Shown here in pieces: positions 47,124 through 57,111 of a DNA stretch of 64,000 nt (the first letter of the stretch is position 1; each line of letters begins with the position of its first letter). Under the pieces are notes generated by a model, which searched no databases, was not told the origin of the DNA, and was given only the letters and a program-made list of their open reading frames with translations. A program made the translations under genes and the position numbers. Source of the stretch: Fabrea salina (Eukaryota > Ciliophora > Heterotrichea > Heterotrichida > Fabreidae); the NCBI GenBank assembly GCA_022984795.1, contig JALIHJ010000019.1:229965-293964 (forward strand), written 5' to 3'.

Positions 47124-50100
47124 TTAACTAGAGGTTATGTTGAAGTCTTCGGCTTCTTCATAATGAATCACCTTAGAAATCTTTAGGGGTTTGGGTTTTG
47201 AACTCAAAAACGAAAACTCTAAATTCTTGTCCTGGTTTTCTTCCTTGAAGTCGTCATTCAAGCACCTGTTTATTCTGTTGGTTTTCGAAGAAATCTCTGC
47301 AATTTTCCTACGCTTAGAAAGCATGTTTCTGAGTCTCTCGTTCCCACCTTCAATTATTTTCATAACAGACCCTATTATTTCCATCAAACCAAAAACTGAA
47401 CCTAAAAGACTTCCTAATAGCAAACTGTAGTCCTGTTTGTATTGTCTTTGAGTCATGAGTGCTACGTTTTCTAGGTCAAAGTTCACCATAAGTTTCACAG
47501 TATTGGATATGCTAAGGCTCAAGTAATCGCTGGTAGAGCCTAACTCAAGGTCGTTGTCTAAAGTTACGTGGTAGCCCGTAGACTCTTCATTGGTTACTTG
47601 GCTTTTGAAGATAGAAGGAGTCATTTTAAAGGTAACGTTGGAAGCCATGCCTCCCTGGAACACTTTGTTACTGCTAAAAGGAGTCATTGATAAAGAAGCC
47701 GAACTAAACTCTTCAGGAATAGAGGAGTCTGCCTTAGCTTCAACTTCTATCATGGTGCTGAAGCTGTTGAACTGGGCTAGTTTCATATATAAGCTGGAGC
47801 CTGACTGCACTTTGCAAAGCTTGCACTCCCAGCTTACTAAGCAGTTGCCATTTGTTTTGTTTGAGTAAACTTTAGTTTCAGAAAACTTCAAGTTGATTAG
47901 TTCGAGTTCTAAGTCATCGTTACTTAGGCAGTTTCCGGGGTAGTTGTAGAAGTAAGCATTTACGTAAAGGTTAGCTTTGAACTCCTTGTCTACAGTCACC
48001 AAAGGCAACAAAGACTTAAGTTCTTCAACGTTTTCGTACTTAAACAACAAAACAGTGTTTAGACACAACAAAGCAGCCATCACGATAAACAACACAGAAA
48101 ACAATCCTCCTAAGTAAGTTCTTCTAAGTATCATGGGCTGGTTGAGTTCGTGTTTGTGGTTTTCGTCATAAATGTCCAAGTAAGGAAGAACTTCCTTTAA
48201 CCTTTTGGAGTAGTGGACAACCACAAACAAGCCCAAAAACACAAAAAACAAAATTACTTGACTTCTGAAGCTGTAGATTTGAGGAGCTTCTTGTGACTCA
48301 AATTCAGAGGGTTGTTGGGATGAAAAAGCTTGTTCTTTAGCCTCATAGTTTGGCTGAGTGCTTCCTAAAGGACAGCTTTGAAGGTAATTGCAGTACTTGC
48401 AAAAGAAAGCCCCTTCTTTATCCATGTAGCTTCCTTGGGGGCACAGAGAACAACCCACTGCTCCTAGTTTTGAATTAGAGCTCCCTTTAGGGCACTTTAA
48501 GCACTGGCCCCCGAACATTGGGTTGTAAGTTCCTTTAGGACAAATACTGCAGCCTTCCTGGTATTGAGTCCCTGCACTGCACTCCCAGCTTTCTTCAGAC
48601 ACCTTAAAAAAGTCCCCAGAGGCTTTTTGGTTGCGTGCAATGTTTCTTACAGAACTTCCTCCTCCGTGAACGTATATGGAGTTCCCGAAGTAAGCAGAGG
48701 CTCCTGAAAACAAGTAAGAGTCCAGTGACCCTATTTTAGTCCAGTGTCCGTTTTCAGAAGAAAAGGAGAAAATGTGCTTGTTGGGGTTGAAGTTCCAGTA
48801 AACTCCTCCCAAACTAATGAACAAGTCCTCTGAAACTTGTTCAATCGCTCCTTCTGAGTGATCGTACTCACTAGAGGTTTCCTTGCTCAGCTTAACCCAT
48901 TCCTCCTCTGAAGGGTAGTAAGTCCAAACTTCTGAAACTGAAGCACCGTTGCTTTTGGACCCTGTGAGTACAGTGAAGTAGTTATTTCCTGCAAAGCACC
49001 TGCTGAACTTCATTCCTGGGGGTTGCCTTGCCTTAGACTTCTCTATGTTTTCTTTTTTGAAGTCAAACAACCACAGTTCGTCGTAGTCTTGGCCGTTTTC
49101 ACTTTGTCCTCCAAACACAAACAAGTAGTTTTGGTTCAAAGCCATGCAAGCCCCGTACCTTCCAGACACTCCTGTCAGTCCTAGTTCTTCCCAAGTGTTA
49201 GTTATTGAGTTGTATCTGTGAAACTCAGAACTCAGTCCCTCAGAGGTTTCTCCACTAAACACAATAAAGTAGTGCAGGTACTCTGCCACTGCAAATCCTG
49301 CCCTTCCACTAGGTTTGGTTCCTTTAGCGTTGACTTCAGTCCACTTTTCTTGAATTAAGTCAAACTTCCAAAGGTCGTTGAGGCTGCTTAGCAATTACTA
49401 TTCCGAGTCAGAAGACTGGCCTCCAAAGAGCCACAAGTCTGAGTTAATCCTAACCAAAGAGTGCCTTTTCCTAGGCGGCGGGGACAAAAAATGGGGTGAT
49501 ATTGTTTTAAACTGCATAGAAGAAAGGTTTAGTTCAATTCCTTCGTTGGAGTAGTCAGACACCACGTACCCAAAAAACAAGTACAGGGAGTCTTTGTTTA
49601 GGACCATAGCAAACCCATCCCTTGGGTACTCACTTTCAAGCACAAATTCCCACTCCTTAAGTTCTGGAAGATAAATCCTCCATATGTCTCCTAAGTCCTT
49701 CCCTAGTGTAGAGCTCCACCCAAGTATTAAGTAGAGATGCTCCTTGTAAACTACCATTCCATGCAAAAACCTTCCCACTGGCTTTTCGTCTAGTGCTACT
49801 TTGCTCCAGGTAGAAGTGCTTAAGTCGTAGCAGTAAAGCTCGTTGTCTAAGTAGTTGTCTTGGTCAATTCCGCCCCACACAAACAGCTTATTGTTCCAGT
49901 AAACCACTTGAGGGTTGTACCTAGCCTTAGGCACACTTCCTAAGTTTTCCAACTGCTTCCATTTTCCTTCTGAAAACTCAAACAACTCATTTGTAAAGCC
50001 TTCTTCAGTATAGCCTCCAAAAACCCAGGCTTTATCAGAGGACTGAGTTACAGCAGCCCTGACTCTGGGAGGAGGTGTTTCTTCAGTATAGAAAACTTTC

Positions 50101-50447
50101 CAAGCCTTCTGCTTGAAATTGAACTTCCACATGTCTCCAGTAAGTCCACTTGCAGTTCTTCCTCCGTAAACGTAGAGTTCATTCTGCAGAAAAAACATTA
50201 CATGCTTTTCCCGAGGCTCCGGTGCTTCGGGAGTTGTATATGTTATTTCTTCCCAGTAGTTCCCAGTAGTATTGAACTTCCAGAAGTCGTTGTGCAGTTT
50301 AGGGTAAAGGCCTCCCCCGAAAGCATATATTTGGTTTTGGTCCACAACTGCGTTGTAAGTGTGAGACCGAATGGACGGAGGAGTACCCACACTTGGAATT
50401 CTTTTAATCTCCAGAGCATTGCATATAGTAATGACTAAAAGTAGCAT
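47124..50447 (-). CDS. Kelch-repeat, cysteine-rich multi-pass membrane protein, one intron
   Basis: Exon 1 is 49399-50447 and exon 2 is 47124-49383, with a 15-nt intron at 49384-49398; joined they give 1102 residues. A short signal peptide (LLLVITICNA) precedes a Kelch region of about twelve blades across both exons (FGG...W...). Then come a cysteine-rich CPKGTYNPMFGGQC, CPKGSSNSKLGAVGC, CPQGSYM block of GCC2/GCC3-type repeats, a transmembrane helix (VILFFVFLGLFVVVHY), a second one (LFSVLFIVMAALLC), a ~200-residue luminal domain and a final helix (LLLGSLLGSVFGLMEII). This is a receptor-like surface protein of a type common in ciliates; ligand unknown. The stop is TAA. The start has an ATAAATTA context. 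Confidence 0.85.
49384..49398 (-). other. 15-nt intron in Kelch gene
   Basis: Sense GTAATTGCTAAGCAG. The unspliced frame stops at TAG two bases before the donor. Splicing joins SDSEY to LNDLWKFD within a Kelch repeat. Confidence 0.9.
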
Positions 50448-50909
50448 TAATTTATTTATTTACGAGACTTTATCCAAGATCAGGTCTCCATATTCAAAGG
50501 TTGCTCATAAAAGGCTAGTAACTCTTGATGTAATAATCAGAATTCAAGCTCAGGATTCTGAATTGACTTGATTGCTTCTTTCAAGGCAAATAATTCTCGT
50601 TGTTTATCTATGGTTGTTTAATGCTTCTTGAGTTTTCTTAAATTATAGTCAACTTCAGCCCAAGTTACTTAAAGTCCTAGTCCCTGAAGCAGTGCTTGCT
50701 TCATTAGTTCAGTTAAAGACTCAAAAAGCATTAAAACACTAGTCAGTGTTTTATTTCTGGTAATCTGCGTCACTACTGTGAAGCAATTACTTTAATTGGC
50801 GTCTTAGAAGTTAACTCAAGCAATAATAGCCTTTTAGCAATCACAGTAGCGATTAAATATCTTTGTAACAAAACTTGCTTGCTTTCTATTCTCTGATGCT
50901 GCTTGATAA
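50448..50909. other. Core-to-subtelomere boundary spacer, no gene seen
   Basis: 462 A/T-rich bases with stops in all frames and no recognisable RNA gene or repeat. It is the first long gap in the window and marks the change from dense core to subtelomere. Confidence 0.6.
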
Positions 50910-51950
50910 ATGGAATCTAGATTGATTGTAAGTGGAAGTTCTGATAGTACTATTAGAATCTGGAGGAAGCCTAGAAAACTATTTAATTTTGAAAGATTAG
51001 GTAATCTCAGGCCCATTCTAGAGGTGCTTAAATTTCTTAGTCCTGAAGAAGTAATTGGAATTGCAAGAGTCAACACGCAATTCTATGAAGCCTCCTTCCG
51101 CTCTGAAGTATGTAAGTCTGATTTTAGACAGACCAAGGTTCTAGAAGGCTATGATGATGAAATCTACTCAGTTGCTGTGTCTCTGAAGAAAGGGATACTA
51201 GTGTCTGCTAGTCAGGATTCCACCGTTCGAGTGTGGAGTCTAGCTACTGGACAAGTAACTCAAGTACTCCAGGGGCATAGTGGTATAGTATTGTCTGTAG
51301 CCATCTCTAGTGATGGCGAGTGGGTTGTGTCGGGTAGTAAAGACAACACACTTAGAGTGTGGAGTCTAGCTTCTGAACTAACCACTCAAGTACTTATAGG
51401 TCATAATAGAGCTATAAGGTCAGTAGCCATTTCTAGTAGTGACAAATGCATCGTCTCTGGTAGTTATGACACTACACTTAGGGTGTGGAGTCTAAGTACT
51501 GGAGACCTGATTAGAGTCCTTGAAGGCCATAGTAGCATGGTCAATTCAGTGGCCATTTCTAGGACTGACCAATACATCGTTTTTGGAAGTTGGGATCCTG
51601 CTGTTAGAGTGTGGAGTCTTACTTCTGGAGACTTGATTAGAGTCCTTCAAGGACATAGTGATTATGTTTTCTCAGTTGCTATTTCAAGTGACGAGCAGTT
51701 TGTAGTCTCAGGAAGTAATGACAAAACCATCAGAGTATGGAGTCTCACTTCTGGAGAAGCTACTCAAGTACTAGAAGGACACACTGGAGATATACTTTCA
51801 GTCAACTTATCAAGTGATGACAAGTATCTAGTGTCTGGAGAGGGCTATCCTGGAGACTACTCAGTGAGAGTTTGGGACCTCTCTACAAGCCAACAAATTC
51901 AAGAACTAAGAGGCCATACTGATGATGTTTTCTCAGTTAACTTTATTTAA
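50910..51950 (+). CDS. F-box-like / WD40 beta-propeller protein (subtelomeric family copy A, intact)
   Basis: A 346-residue protein. It begins with half a WD40 blade (LIVSGSSDSTIRIW), then an F-box-like segment (LEVLKFLSPEEVIGIARVN, ~35-65), then six complete blades and a final strand GHTDDVFSVNFI. The first half-blade and last strand together make the seventh blade, the usual velcro closure, so the F-box sits inside the propeller chain. The blades are unusually alike (..VRSVAISS.D..IVSGS.D.TLRVWSL..G). F-box/WD40 proteins usually present substrates to SCF ubiquitin ligases, but the F-box here is inferred by pattern. The start lies in GATAAATG; the stop is TAA. Confidence 0.8.
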   Translation: MESRLIVSGSSDSTIRIWRKPRKLFNFERLGNLRPILEVLKFLSPEEVIGIARVNTQFYEASFRSEVCKSDFRQTKVLEGYDDEIYSVAVSLKKGILVSASQDSTVRVWSLATGQVTQVLQGHSGIVLSVAISSDGEWVVSGSKDNTLRVWSLASELTTQVLIGHNRAIRSVAISSSDKCIVSGSYDTTLRVWSLSTGDLIRVLEGHSSMVNSVAISRTDQYIVFGSWDPAVRVWSLTSGDLIRVLQGHSDYVFSVAISSDEQFVVSGSNDKTIRVWSLTSGEATQVLEGHTGDILSVNLSSDDKYLVSGEGYPGDYSVRVWDLSTSQQIQELRGHTDDVFSVNFI

Positions 51951-52099
51951 GTTATTTAAGGACTTACTGCATAGTAAGTTCATCAACTTCAATTTTCTTC
52001 ATCAATTCTGATTAACATGCTTAAGTACTTCTAATGCACCCCAAAATCATTCTTGTTTCTTTCTACTCTAATCTAGTCACGTTTTTACCTCCATTTATA

Positions 52100-53557
52100 A
52101 TGCAAGCCAATTGTGCCTCAAGGTGTCAATTCATTTCCAAATGCAGCTGTGGGGAGCTTTTATGTGAGCACATGATTGCTGCTCATATTAGGAGAGGCCA
52201 CACTGTTGCTCCTATAACTCGAGATGACCAAGTGAACAGGGTATTAAGAATTATTTTTCATAAGAAGCAGGAACTAACCCAACTACGCATTTTAATCACC
52301 TCAGAAGTTGAGAAGGTTACTTCTGGGAAACTCACCCTACTTGAAGAACTCAGAAATTCCTTAGTTCAATCCCCATCCACCATTTCTTCAGTCACAAAAC
52401 AACTTGATCAAGTCCGGCCCAAAAACCTATTTGAGCAACTAATTAGCCAATTAGGGTTTGCTGACCAACTCCAAGAACTCCAAAACCTCATGAACCAAAC
52501 TGTTGAGTGCCAGGAACAAGAACAAAAGGCACTGAAAGACAGGATTGCTACTCTTACCAATCAGCTTGACGAAGCTAAGAAAAAATTCCACAACAAATCA
52601 GCTACTTCAACCAACAACCCACAAAACCACCAAAAAGTTCGAGGACCTGTCCCAGCTAAGAGATCAAGAGACCTAGGCACTGAATTACCTATTGTTGTGT
52701 CTACTAGTGGTGACAAGACTATCAGAATTTGGAGGAGTGAAAAAGCGCGGGCTCTAGAAGGCCATACCGGAGGAGTCTATTCAGCTGCTGTACCTCAAAC
52801 CAAAGAGGTGCTGGTGTCTGCTGGTGCTGACTCTACCATCAGAGTATGGGATGCAGCTACTGGGAAACTAGCTCGAGTGCTCAAGGGTCATAGTAGAAGT
52901 GTCCTTTGTGTAGCCATTTCTACTGTAGCCAGGTTTATTGTGTCAGGAAGTGCAGATAACACACTTAGGGTCTGGAATTTAGATTCTGGAAAAACCATTG
53001 TAGTCCTTGAAGGTCATAAAAGCGGTGTCAAATCAGTGGCTATTTCAAACAGGGGTAAGTTCATTGTCTCTGGTAGTTATGACAAAACACTCAGGGTGTG
53101 GAGTCTGAATACCGGAGAAGTGATTAAAGTCCTTGAAGGCCACAGTGGTTGTATCAGATCAGTGGCCATTTCTAAAAGTGACCGATACGCTATTTCTGGG
53201 GCTGATGATTCTACTGTGAGGGTTTGGAATCTGATTTCAGCACGAGTTAGAGTCTTTAAGGGACACGGCGGTGCTGTTTATTCTGTTGTTGTTTCAAATG
53301 ACGATAAATTTATAGTCTCAGGAAGTAATGATAAAACTATCAGGGTATGGAATCCCACTTCTGGAGAAACTACCCAAATACTGAGAGGACACACTGGAGA
53401 TGTACTTTCAGTCAACTTATCAAATAACGACAAGTACTTGGTGTCTGGAGAAGGCTATCCAGACTACTCAGTGAGAGTTTGGGACCTCTCTACAGGTGAA
53501 CAAGCCCAAGTATTAAAAGGCCATACAAGTGACGTATGGTCAGTTAACTTAATCTAG
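52100..53557 (+). CDS. B-box-like zinc motif / helical / WD40 protein (family copy B, intact)
   Basis: The ATG at 52100 follows CCATTTATA; 485 residues. Residues 5-34 form a cysteine/histidine cluster C-x3-C-x5-C-x-C-x4-C-x-H-x4-H-x4-H, resembling a B-box zinc site. Residues ~45-185 are helical with coiled-coil character (KQELTQLRILITSEVEKVT). A half-blade (VVSTSGDKTIRIW) opens a seven-blade propeller closed by GHTSDVWSVNLI. The N-terminal layout recalls TRIM proteins without a RING. The propeller blades are close relatives of copies A, C, E and F. The stop is TAG. It shares the CCATTTATAA start context with copy C. Confidence 0.78.
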   Translation: MQANCASRCQFISKCSCGELLCEHMIAAHIRRGHTVAPITRDDQVNRVLRIIFHKKQELTQLRILITSEVEKVTSGKLTLLEELRNSLVQSPSTISSVTKQLDQVRPKNLFEQLISQLGFADQLQELQNLMNQTVECQEQEQKALKDRIATLTNQLDEAKKKFHNKSATSTNNPQNHQKVRGPVPAKRSRDLGTELPIVVSTSGDKTIRIWRSEKARALEGHTGGVYSAAVPQTKEVLVSAGADSTIRVWDAATGKLARVLKGHSRSVLCVAISTVARFIVSGSADNTLRVWNLDSGKTIVVLEGHKSGVKSVAISNRGKFIVSGSYDKTLRVWSLNTGEVIKVLEGHSGCIRSVAISKSDRYAISGADDSTVRVWNLISARVRVFKGHGGAVYSVVVSNDDKFIVSGSNDKTIRVWNPTSGETTQILRGHTGDVLSVNLSNNDKYLVSGEGYPDYSVRVWDLSTGEQAQVLKGHTSDVWSVNLI

Positions 53558-53900
53558 GTTCTTTTTTGCCAATTAGTCTAAGTATTTATTTAAATTTTAG
53601 ATAAACTGATCCTAGTTGCAGAGACTGGCAAGTTCTGTCGACTTCTTCTTAACTCCAGGCCCTTGTTCTCATACACTCCTGAGTTGCCATTGTTCGTTCT
53701 GGCAATACTTAGTCAATATAGTCACCTAGTGACTAAAACCTTCTCAACTACATCTGAAATAAACAGTCTAATTCCGACTTAATACAATTTATTCTAGTTT
53801 CATTCCTTTCTACCAGCCCTCCACTAATTCCCTTTAATCCAATTTAATTACTTCCTTCTTTCCCCTCAACCTTTTTCTTCATCGCACGTTCCATTTATAA
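53558..53900. other. Intergenic spacer, no gene seen
   Basis: 343 A/T-rich bases upstream of copy C. Only the start-proximal CCATTTATAA element is recognised. Confidence 0.5.
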
Positions 53901-55163
53901 ATGCGAGACCCAGAGGAAATATGCCGTCAAGACTGTGAACTCAAAGGCCAATGCTACATCTGCAGAACCATGCTATGCGCTCACAAAGTCATTGAGCACC
54001 TTGATAGAGGCCACATCATCTATCCCCTTCCCTACCATGTAAGGTTGAATCCCATTTTTGACCAAGAGGATGTGATACTTGAATCCAATGAAAGTATTCT
54101 TAATGAGCTTAGGGAGATGAGCACCCGCAAAATTATTGAACTCCAGGACCTAGAGGAGGAGGTAGAGGATAGTGTTTACATGAATGAAGAACCTTTGACT
54201 ATCGGGCAGGTAAAAGAGAGAGTAGATGCTCTTGAGCCAATTAATGAGTTTCTGTCCCGACTGAATTACGAGCTCACTGTTAGGTTCTTAAAGGGTGTAG
54301 TTGTATCGGGTAGTGCTGATAATACCATAAGAGTTTGGGAAGATGGCCAAGCTAGAGTGCTTGAAGGCCATACTGGAGCTGTCTATTCAGTTGCTGTGTC
54401 TCTGAAGAAAGGGATAATAGTGTCTGCTAGTCAGGATTCCACCATTCGAGTGTGGAGTCTAGCTACTGCACAAGTAACCCAAGTACTCCAGGGGCATAGT
54501 GATGAGGTATACTCTGTGTCGATTTCTAGTGATGGCGAATGGGTTGTGTCCGGGAGTAAAGATAATACACTTAGGGTGTGGAGTCTAGCTTCTGGACTAA
54601 CCACTCTAGTACTAACAGGCCACAGTGATTATGTTAGGTCAGTGGCCATTTCTAGCAAGGACCAATACATTGTCTCTGGTAGTTTAGACACTACACTTAG
54701 GGTGTGGAGTTTAACTACTGGAGAAGTGATTAAAGTCCTTGAAGGCCATAGTGGTTGGGTATGGTCAGTGGCCATTTCCAAGACTGGCCAATACATTGTC
54801 TCTGGGAGTTGGGACTGCACTGTTAGGGTGTGGAGTCTTACTTCTGGAGACCTGATTAGAGTGCTGCAAGGGCATGATTGGGTTGTCTGCTCAGTGGCTA
54901 TTTCAAGTGATGACCAGCTTGTAGTCTCAGGAAGTGCAGACAAAAGCATCAGAGTGTGGAGTCTCACTTCCGGAGAAACTACTCAAGTACTAGGACAGAC
55001 TGGACAAATACTTTCAGTCAACTTATCAAGTGACGACAAGTACTTGGTGTCTGGAACTGGTGATGGAGACAACTCAATGAGAGTTTGGAACCTCTCTACG
55101 GGCCAACAGACTCAAGAACTAAAAGGCCATACTAATCGTGTATTTTCAGTTAACTTAATTTAA
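53901..55163 (+). CDS. B-box-like zinc motif / helical / WD40 protein (family copy C, intact)
   Basis: A 420-residue protein. The Cys/His cluster at residues 8-38 (C-x3-C-x5-C-x2-C-x4-C-x-H-x4-H-x4-H) has the same spacing as in copy B although the residues between differ. A shorter helical region (~50-130) follows, then the opening half-blade VVSGSADNTIRVW and six further blades, closed by GHTNRVFSVNLI. Much of the propeller is almost identical at the nucleotide level to copy F (for example around 54400-54500 and 57390-57490) although F has the other N-terminus, which implies recent gene conversion or domain exchange. The stop is TAA. Confidence 0.78.
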   Translation: MRDPEEICRQDCELKGQCYICRTMLCAHKVIEHLDRGHIIYPLPYHVRLNPIFDQEDVILESNESILNELREMSTRKIIELQDLEEEVEDSVYMNEEPLTIGQVKERVDALEPINEFLSRLNYELTVRFLKGVVVSGSADNTIRVWEDGQARVLEGHTGAVYSVAVSLKKGIIVSASQDSTIRVWSLATAQVTQVLQGHSDEVYSVSISSDGEWVVSGSKDNTLRVWSLASGLTTLVLTGHSDYVRSVAISSKDQYIVSGSLDTTLRVWSLTTGEVIKVLEGHSGWVWSVAISKTGQYIVSGSWDCTVRVWSLTSGDLIRVLQGHDWVVCSVAISSDDQLVVSGSADKSIRVWSLTSGETTQVLGQTGQILSVNLSSDDKYLVSGTGDGDNSMRVWNLSTGQQTQELKGHTNRVFSVNLI

Positions 55164-55207
55164 CTTCTTACTGCTTTGTATTCTTTTAATCAGCACTGTT
55201 TAAGTAA

Positions 55208-55489
55208 ATGGAACCTAGACTGGTTTTAGTGGAACTAACGATGGGAAATTAGGATCTGGAGAAGCTCCCAGAAAGTAATTCCTTATCTCAAAGTAGAGAC
55301 TTAGTTTTTTCTGGCAGCTTGGATGAAACTATCCGAGTTTGGAATTTAGCTACTAAACAATTCCAAGTCCTAGAAGTCCATGGTGGAGTGGTATGGTCTG
55401 TGGCGATTTCTAGCGATTCTGAGTGTGATTCTAGACAAAACACTCTTTTCTTTAGGGTGCTATATAGAAGTAATCTCAAAAACCTTTAA
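55208..55489 (+). pseudogene. Degenerate WD40-family remnant (copy D)
   Basis: Starts like the F-box/WD40 copies (ATGGAACCTAGACTGG) but is shifted out of frame within about 20 bases and meets TAG at codon 15. The F-box part and most blades are missing. One recognisable blade remains further on (LVFSGSLDETIRVWNLATK, then VWSVAISSDSE), after which the frame runs into non-homologous sequence and stops at TAA. Confidence 0.75.
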
Positions 55490-55645
55490 CAATGATTGAG
55501 TCTGACTATGAAGCTTCTAGTTGAATCACCTAACCAGGCCATGTTTGAACTAGTTAATCAAGCTTCATTCCTATCTTGACTCAAACATAATGAAATCCTA
55601 GAGTAAACTAGTGAGAATGGAACAATTTCTGACACTGCTTGATAA

Positions 55646-56663
55646 ATGGAACCCAAAGTGATTGTAAGTGGAAGTGCTGATAATGGACTTTGGACAGAGA
55701 TCAGAAAACTATTTACTTTTGAAAGAGTGGGTAATCTCAGGCCCATTCTAGAGGTGCTTAAATTTCTTAGTCCTGAAGAAGTAATTGGAATTGCAAGAGT
55801 CAACAAGCAATTCTATGAAGCCTCCTTCCACTCTGAAGTACTGAAACCTGTGTTCAGACAGACTAAGATTCTACAAGGACATAGTGGATGGGTCTTTTCA
55901 TTGGCTGTGTCTCCGAGTAAAGGTATACTAGTTTCTGGTAGTTTTGATTGCACCATTCGAGTATGGAGTCTAGCTAACTCAAGTACTCAAAGGACATACT
56001 AGAGAAGTATGGTCTGTGGCCGTTTCTAATGATGGCGAGTTTGTAGTTTCAGGAAGTAGAGACTTGACTGTTAGAGTGTGGAATCTAGCTTCTGGAAGCC
56101 TTATTCTGGCACTTAAAGGTCATAGTGGTATTGTTGCTTCAGTGGCCATTTCTAGCAATAACCAATAAATTGTCTCTGGTAGTTACGACAAAACACTCAG
56201 AGTGTGGAGTCTAACTACTGGAGAAGTGACTAGAGTCCTTATAGGCCATAGTAGTGAAATCAGATCAGTAGCCATTTCCAAAATTAACCAGTACATTGTC
56301 TCTGGGAGTAGAGATCGCACTGTTAGAGTGTGGAGTCTTACTTCTGGAGACCTGATTAAAGTACTAAAAGGACATGATGGTGCTGTCCTATCAGTTGCTA
56401 TTTCAAGTGACGAGCAGTTTGTAGTCTCAGGAAGTGCAGACAAGAGTATTAGAGTGTGGAGTCTCACTTCCGGGGAAACTACTCAAGTACTAGGGAAGAC
56501 TGCAGCAGTACTTTCAGTCAACTTATCAAGTGACGGCAAGCACTTAGTGTCTGGAGGTGACTATGGAGACAACTCAGTGAGAGTTCGGAATCTCTCTACA
56601 GGTCTACAGACTCAGGAACTAAAAGACCATACTAATGGTGTATGGTCAGTTAACTTAATTTAA
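55646..56663 (+). pseudogene. F-box-like / WD40 pseudogene (copy E) with frameshift and nonsense mutation
   Basis: Aligned by eye with copies A and F this would be a ~340-residue protein. Two disabling changes are seen. After AGTCTAGCTA near 55976 an 11-base deletion shifts the frame, so the first frame ends at 56002. In the restored frame, TAC of the other copies is TAA at 56166-56168. Downstream blades remain open to 56663, ending in the family-typical SVNLI and TAA. The later blades also show a lost Trp (VRVRNL for VRVWDL). The N-terminal half-blade, F-box-like segment and first blades are still clear. Not expected to make a full protein. Confidence 0.85.
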
Positions 56664-57111
56664 TTATTGAATTATTGACTTATTCAACTATCAACTCAGA
56701 CTCAAGACGAAGTTGCCTACCAAGTGGAAAGCTTGTTTCTAGAACTGATAAAAAGGAATATTGTCAGAAGAGTAGTCGCTTTTGAATGCAGATTTTCTGA
56801 AAGAATATAATGGCTCTGAGTTCCTAAGAATTATCAAGCTAAGATTTAATCTTCTTTCATGAATGCTTGATTGGGTGTTTGATGTTTAATTATCAATCCC
56901 AAACTAAATTCTAAGCTCTAGAGTGCTTCTACTACTGTTCTAAAGCCAACTACTTAAGACTGATCAGGTCGATGTTTCCATGCCTTGGCTCAATGAATTC
57001 ATAAGCGATAGCTAGACACTTCTTCGGTAACTAAAGGATCTTAAACTAGTAAAGTTCAACCTTCTGTGAGAACTAGTTTCCTATCAGCCTCTTTCTAGTA
57101 CCATCTGATAA
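56664..57111. other. Intergenic spacer, no gene seen
   Basis: 448 A/T-rich bases with no ORF or RNA gene recognised. The last ~35 bases before the ATG (TCTTTCTAGTACC..CTGATAA) are shared with the remnant near 59575. Confidence 0.5.
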
